Of a stretch of DNA of 64,000 bases, positions 58,409 through 64,000 are shown piece after piece. The stretch covers positions 2,542,001 to 2,606,000 of the forward strand of contig JAGMVK010000003.1 in the NCBI GenBank assembly GCA_020747065.1, read 5' to 3'. The translations under genes were made by a program, and so were the position numbers. This DNA comes from Cadophora sp. MPI-SDFR-AT-0126 (lineage: Eukaryota > Ascomycota > Leotiomycetes > Helotiales > Ploettnerulaceae). The notes under the pieces are model-generated. The model ran no database searches and was not told the origin of the DNA. It worked only from the letters and a program-made list of their open reading frames with translations. Each line of letters begins with the position of its first letter. Position 1 is the first letter of the stretch.

Positions 58409-61030
58409 ACTCTTATGAGGTTGTCGAGCTGGAATTCTCAAGGAGAGAAAAATTGGATGATGTAAGCATAGAGCCTGAAACTTTCCTAGAAGACAGATTA
58501 GCAGCATTTACTTTGACTTTTATGTTGGTCCGCAGGTCCATACAAAGCATGCTTTCCCTGGAATAAGGGTAGAAAAGGGGTTCGGGGCTATACCGGGAGC
58601 GACTCGGAAGCGTTACAGAGTAGTGTATATGTAGTCTGGCACCTCTCACACTCTCGTAGAAACACACAAGTTTTACAACTTTCATTTCAGACTCCATATA
58701 TCGATATATTGTGTGATACTTGAACCGGTACTGCACCGACATTTTATGTGATTTGATTGATCCGCCTTAAAAGCTAGATTGAGCCAAGTCTAGTCTCGAA
58801 CAGCAACAGTTTGGGGACGGGCCGATGTTGTTAGCTGCACACAGGTCCATGCAAGGCCACCCACTTCTCGCTCTCTCAACCAGTCCTACAAATATTGAAA
58901 CCGCACGTTCAGCAGCCACAATTCTGATCAAATTTTGGCAGAGCTTAATAACTACACGGCTACTAAATAGTGTATTATTTTTGTCTGGGTACGGGGCGCG
59001 ACTCGCTAAGCAAAGACAGACGTTATTCTGCTGTGCGTATTCTATTCTCGCTTGTGGTCAGGAGGTAAACAAGTACTACTGTCTGACATCGAGACTGACT
59101 CGTGAAGGTGGAAGCGGAGAGCTTTCAATTCATCTCGGAAAGAACTCAAACTTTCGCAAGCAGATTCATTTCTACCGTATCCGCCATCATCTGATCGTTC
59201 GATCGGCCAGATGAGTTGGCCCACTTTCCATCGTTTCAAAGCCAGTCACGTGCCATGTGCAACTCTTTGAGTGAAACAGGCCACTCAAAGGGCTTACCCC
59301 GCTCAGGTCAATAGTTATGTTCTTCTTGTTTAAATGCCGCATCGTGTACCGTGGCAAATTCAAATGGAGTTAGGCAAGTATCTATGTTTCAAGGGTTTTC
59401 ATCTTGACGTTTTTCTGAAGTTCCCACTTTGGACGGCATTTAGAGATGACAGCCAAGACTCTCTCCCCCTTTTTGTTCATCGTATCAGATCGGCTACATG
59501 TCCAATCAACAGCTTCAAAAGTGGCTGGTTTCAGGATTGAACTCGTTCCTGGATCTTGCGCTAGAGATATGCACCTTGCCCTTTGCAGGATGGCTGGTTG
59601 TGCAATCGTCCGAATGCAGTCGAGGAGGAGAAGAGGCAGAGGCATGGCTGGCAGGCTGTGGCAGCAGGGAGAGTCGCAGGGGCATGGCGGACGGGTAATA
59701 GAGCCATCTTGAGGAAATCATCCGGATGATAGGGTCGTCACTGGCGTTTTCACCCCTCTATCCTATTCTATCATCCTGCCGCTGTCCACTGCACCCCTCT
59801 TTATCTCTTCTTATATCTATCCATATTGAATTTGATAGAGGGTTGCATTTCCAAGTGTTGGTCTCAGCAAACAGCGACCATAGCTCCCATATCACTGGCC
59901 TTGTGACGTCCGGTAATCTGTATTTCGTAGCGCATCGAGTCAGTCAGATCCATGCACACTCAAGCCCTCTGGGCATTAGTTCGTCGCAAACGGACATTAT
60001 AGAAGATCGACTCCATCCCACTTCACTTCACCTACTTTTCTCCCTTTCACTCTTCACCGCTCCTGGGTCCGGGTCACCCCCTTGAACGCCCATCCTGTCT
60101 AGAATCTCCAGTGCGGCATCGAGAAGTATTTGTATGCTGGCTGGCTCCTGGCTCTTGGGACGGCACTCTCGGGCACTTGGTCAGGTCAGGTACCAGAAAC
60201 TTTGATGCGCGACGGGCGTCTAAATGCCCCTGCCCGGCTTCCGTTGATTTGACTCGACCAACTCCTCGATTCTCGACCCGACTCGACTCCTGATCTGACG
60301 CTTAATCTGCATAACACATTCCACACGGCTTGCGTACGCGAAAGTTCTTCCACGTTTCAGAGCTCTTCTTCCGCTGGGATTGGTACTGCGATAATTAGGG
60401 AATGGTCGCCATACGGGCTGCCGTAACCAGACAAGCATTTCCTGTTCTGGATGCGCTCTGCTCTGGAACTGCCCCAGCCCAGCATCAGACATCAGCACCA
60501 GCACAAGCACCAGGAACAGACAGACAGACACCAGGAACAGCACCAGCGCCAGGAACGTGAAAGGACCCTACCGGCCTCAAACCGTCTGAACACCCTCGTC
60601 TGCACTCCTGTTTACTCTGCCCTGTCCTGCCTCGCCCACTCGCATCCCTCCGTGCCCCTCCCTCTACTGTAGAACAAACGATCGAACATACCAGACCACA
60701 AACCGAAACATCCATCCCTCTTCCCTCTCTGACCCAAAAAGCCAGCTGCTCGCTCGAGCTCAAACCCGCCTTCGTATCGCTCAACTCAACTTGCGACTGA
60801 TCTGACTTCCAGGACCAGATAGCATTGTGCTCCGCTAGGGACATCCTCGCACGCACCACTTTTAATCGAACTCAGCGCTTGCTTCTATCTTCGGAATTGT
60901 GACACGTTCAGTGTACCTGAAGGCTGTGCATTCGAGACATTAGTGATCCTGCGACCTGCGGCACCCGACCTGCCTGTGCCTCCCAATCGACAAAGTTGAG
61001 AAAGTCGAGCCTCTTCTTCCAGGGGCCAGC
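58409..61030. other. Intergenic, leader of the RhoGAP gene
   Basis: No gene supported. From about 60.45 kb the + strand is C-rich with a degenerate CAGACA/CAGCAC-type repeat (60.49-60.56 kb), probably the promoter and long leader of the RhoGAP gene. Confidence 0.45.
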
Positions 61031-63197
61031 ATGGCTCGGAAAACCACACCACAGCCGCTGACGCTCCCTAACCCCAATCTCGTGGATGATGACCTAGACT
61101 TTATCGGCAGCCCGAAGACTCCTCTGAGCCCAAAGTCCCCGAGATCTCCAAGATCCCCTTTTAGGTTCAGCAGCAAGAGAACACAAAGCGAGCTTCCGTC
61201 TATGCAAGCAGCCGAATCGCAACAAACCCGATCCGCTGCCCTTTCATCCTCGCACACCACACCTTCCTTGTCAGCATTATCACATTACTCTGTTGGAGAA
61301 GAGCAACAGCAGCAACAACAGCAGCAGCAGCAGCAGAAGCAGGAACGGCCTGCCCGGAGTGGTTTCTTCTCCAACTACAAGGCCTCCAAAAGTTCGAGTC
61401 GTCTGCAAAACAATACGGATTCCGCCAACCAGGCAGACGACAGAATGTCTAGAGACACAGAGCGGCCTGCCATGTCTGGGAGAGTTTCATCAAAGGAGAA
61501 TACAAGAGCCGGTAAGACTTTACCAGTTTCAATAACTTGTGATGGGAGACGAGCGTGCTCTGCTAATCACTACTTTGCAAACAGAATCCAGTCTTGATAG
61601 ATCGGTTGCTAGAAGAGCTGTTGGTGGGCCGTCAAATTCAGACGTGTCTCTCGATTCGAGCGGCGAGTCACAACCTACCTCCACGAGCACGGCTGTCGCG
61701 AAAAAGAGCAAGCCGAAGCCTTTCAGTATCTTATCTCGATCGAGGTCAATACGCGACGAACACTCACCTCGCGAAGCATCGCCGACGCATAAATCCGGGG
61801 AAGGGGAGAAGACACACTCACAGGCGCAATCAATTTCGCAGGACAACGCTGCCAAGTCAGCGCCCTTACCTATTGAGCAAGGCGACAGATCGTTCAGAGC
61901 TATGATGAGCTCCACGGTACGACAGCGGTCCGAAGACAGGCAACCATCGCAACCTCGCGAAAGCTCGAAATCAAAGGAGGGCAGCAAGCTGCGCGAGCAG
62001 GGCAGGACGCCGACAATAAAGGACCAGAAGGACAACGGCAGTCGATCTCAGCCATCCTTCTCGGGCTCCTTCCGCGAAGGTGGAGGACACACGTTCTTGA
62101 ATAACTTGAAGAGCTCCGCAACCAAAGGCGCGGGGGCACTGAGTAAGGGGCTGTTTGGCAAGAGTGGCAGAAGTGGTAGTACGAACGAGAAGGAACCTGT
62201 GGTTGATGATGAGCATTACCAGATCAAGGTTCTCAATCTGCCGCTGATGGAACAAACACGCTTGACCCGAATTTCAAAGAAGTTGGAGGACTCGAGAGAC
62301 AAGACCGAGTTCTGGATGCCAGCATTCCCATGGAGAGCGATTGACTACTTGAATTACAAGGGCAGTGATGTGGAGGGTTTATACAGAGTTCCTGGTAGTG
62401 GTCCGCAGATCAAGAAATGGCAGAGAAGATTCGACGAGGGTAGGCTTCAAAATTGGAAGGGGAGATTTTTTGCTGATCGTTCCATTATAGAATTCGATAT
62501 CGACCTCTTTGAGCAAGATGACCTTTACGATATCAACATTATTGGCTCTATGCTCAAGGCTTGGCTACGTGAGTTACCCGACGAACTATTTCCCAAGACA
62601 TCCCAGGACCGGATCGCCCGCGAAGCTGGGGGGCTGGAGGAAGTTCCACAACTGCTGATCGACGAGCTCTCGAACTTGTCACCTTTCAACTACTACCTAC
62701 TATTCGCTATCACTTGCCACCTCTCGCTTCTGCTCGCTCACTCAGACAAGAACAAGATGGATTACCGAAATCTTTGTATCTGCTTCCAGCCATGCATGAA
62801 GATTGACGCTTACTGTTTCAAATTTCTGGTGTGCAATTGGAGAGAATGCTGGAAGGGTTGCAAGACGGAGCAGTATTATGTGGAGCAGGAGTATATGTTA
62901 TTCGACATGGTCACTCCATCTAGCGCCGAAGGTAGAAGCAGCACCGCTGTTGAGAGCCACGATGAGCGCAACGTTTCAAGTTCAGACAGCAGTAAGCCGA
63001 GTAGTGTTAGCATTGACCAGGCCAGCAAGACCGGAGGCAGCCAGAGCAAGAAGCTCCCCCTGAGCCAAAACCAAAGCAGCAGTGCAAGTACCGTCAACAC
63101 TACGTTAACGGTTGTACAAGAACGTACCCCCCCGAGACGAAGCAACGAAATGCGACCTCTCAGTCCTATCAAGCCATTGAGCCCAATTGGATTTTAG
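61031..63197 (+). CDS. RhoGAP-domain protein
   Basis: Exons 61031-61511, 61585-62439 and 62491-63197 encode 680 residues. The N-terminal 370 residues are Ser/Pro/Lys-rich and disordered, with a polyglutamine tract (11 Gln, then Lys-Gln, at about residues 94-106). The RhoGAP domain spans about residues 385-600: the catalytic Arg finger is in VEGLYRVPGSG (about Arg428), with LKAWLRELPDELFP and MDYRNLCICFQPCMKID as further hallmarks. The domain is preceded by FWMPAFPWRAIDYLNYKGSD. The protein should stimulate GTP hydrolysis by a Rho-type GTPase, so a role in polarity or wall growth is likely from family knowledge; the target GTPase cannot be told. The 51-nt second intron falls inside the GAP domain, is a multiple of three and has no stop. 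The C-terminus is Ser-rich and ends with repeated PLSPI motifs. Confidence 0.92.
61302..61338 (+). repeat. CAG/CAA polyglutamine tract
   Basis: A mixed CAG/CAA run inside the RhoGAP gene encodes 11 glutamines followed by Lys-Gln. The mix of codons suggests it is less prone to slippage than a pure triplet run. Confidence 0.85.
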
Positions 63198-64000
63198 GAG
63201 ATTGGACCAAACATCGACTGATGTCAGCTTCAACAAATATAAAGACCAGGAAAACCGCTACTGCGCTCGCCTGGCATACTCTTCCCTCTACTCATCAGGA
63301 GCAAGGAAGTCCATCTAGAAGAATGCGACTTGAGAGACGACAAATAAGAAGGGTTGACAGCAAAATTGCAAGCAATCATCAACGGAGGAGGTGCTGTGTT
63401 TACAGAACGATTATTGACCTCCCTCGAAGCATGGCCCTCGACTCAACCTGTACAATGAAACAGAGCTGAACTTGAAGCGTCATTTTCTCTTCATCTGCTT
63501 TGTCCTTTTTACGATTCTCTTTCTCAATATCACCTTGAAAATTCGAGTCTGTTGAATACCCAAGCGTTTGCACAAATGGATGATGGCATAGTTTGACTTT
63601 TGTTCCTTTTCTTCTTTTCTTCGCTTCGGTCTTTTATCTCCTTTTCTCATGCTCCTTCTTACCCTTATGGTTAGAGCGGGTGAATCAAGCATTGTTACGG
63701 GATGGTTGAAGGATGTATGGGTGGTATGGCTGGCTCGGTTGCGCAGGAAAGGAGGGAGGTAGGGCAGGGTTGGGTGGACGTAATGGATTGGCGGGATGGA
63801 ATGGTCGGACGGGAGTTCTGTTTGGATTACTGCCTGCCTGCCTTCCTGCCTCGTTTTCCTCCGCTTTGGATTGTGCATTCGTAAGGCAAGCAGAGGAGGG
63901 AGTTCGCTTGAGACGATCTGCTTGGAGGGCGATATTTGACTGGCTTTACTGCGTGGTCATGTGTAAGATTACTATGACGTTGCGAGGGGTGGATGGATAG
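63198..64000. other. 3' region of the RhoGAP gene and window end
   Basis: Probably the RhoGAP 3' UTR followed by intergenic DNA. A plus-strand frame at 63713 runs off the window end but has Gly/Trp-rich low-complexity content and no motif, so it is not annotated. Confidence 0.4.

Noticed and set aside
58825..59214. 129-codon ORF after the HET remnant
   Set aside because: No similarity to HET C-terminal regions or any domain that I can recognise.
63713..64000. ORF running off the window end
   Set aside because: Gly/Trp-rich low-complexity translation of a T/G-rich stretch; no motif.

Overview
The window is nuclear DNA of a filamentous ascomycete (Pezizomycotina). A helotialean or other leotiomycete source is possible but cannot be proven from the sequence. 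The evidence is eukaryotic gene structure: short 46-150 nt introns with GTAAGT-like donors, pyrimidine-rich leaders and Kozak-like starts. The protein families are also fungal: a BtgE/Scw-type GH17 glucanase, a Net1/Dnt1-like nucleolar protein, a Mid2-like membrane protein, HET-domain remnants, a fungal SREBP-type bHLH, and AA7 and class II peroxidase enzymes. I support 15 intact or nearly intact protein genes and two pseudogenes. No rRNA, tRNA or CRISPR array was seen, and no transposase was recognised.

Layout. 2.0-3.4 kb: decayed membrane-protein gene. 6.3-8.7 kb: WD40 protein (+). 12.1-13.8 kb: secreted GH17 cell-wall glucanase (+). 15.1-16.7 kb: AA7 oligosaccharide-oxidase-like flavoenzyme (-). 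19.1-22.5 kb: 1160-residue coiled-coil/RRM-like protein (-). 23.8-24.7 kb: Cys-rich single-pass membrane protein (-). 28.0-28.6 kb: small bZIP factor (+) inside a gene-poor stretch. 30.1-31.8 kb: Cys-rich sensor-like membrane protein (+). 32.4-33.0 kb: small two-pass membrane protein (+). 34.0-37.8 kb: Net1/Dnt1-like protein (+). 38.6-39.9 kb: secreted heme peroxidase (-). 41.4-42.8 kb: DUF3445 heme-dependent N-demethylase-like protein (-). 43.3-45.4 kb: bilirubin-oxidase-type multicopper oxidase with a premature stop (-). 45.4-51.3 kb: gene-poor. 51.3-56.0 kb: SREBP-type bHLH factor, NmrA-like reductase and SDR-like protein, all (+). 57.6-58.4 kb: HET pseudogene. 61.0-63.2 kb: RhoGAP (+).

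How the genes may relate. Most are independent single genes, as is normal in these fungi. Two neighbourhoods look functional. One is the 38.6-45.4 kb block of three same-strand redox enzymes (heme peroxidase, heme N-demethylase-like, multicopper oxidase). The other is the 51.3-56.0 kb trio of a transcription factor and two NAD(P)-binding proteins. Several genes encode cell-surface or wall functions (GH17, two Cys-rich membrane proteins, RhoGAP), but nothing in the sequence shows co-regulation.

All gene models were built by reading frames and splice sites by eye. In every intact model the exons join in a consistent phase. Family assignments rest on remembered motifs, not on database searches.
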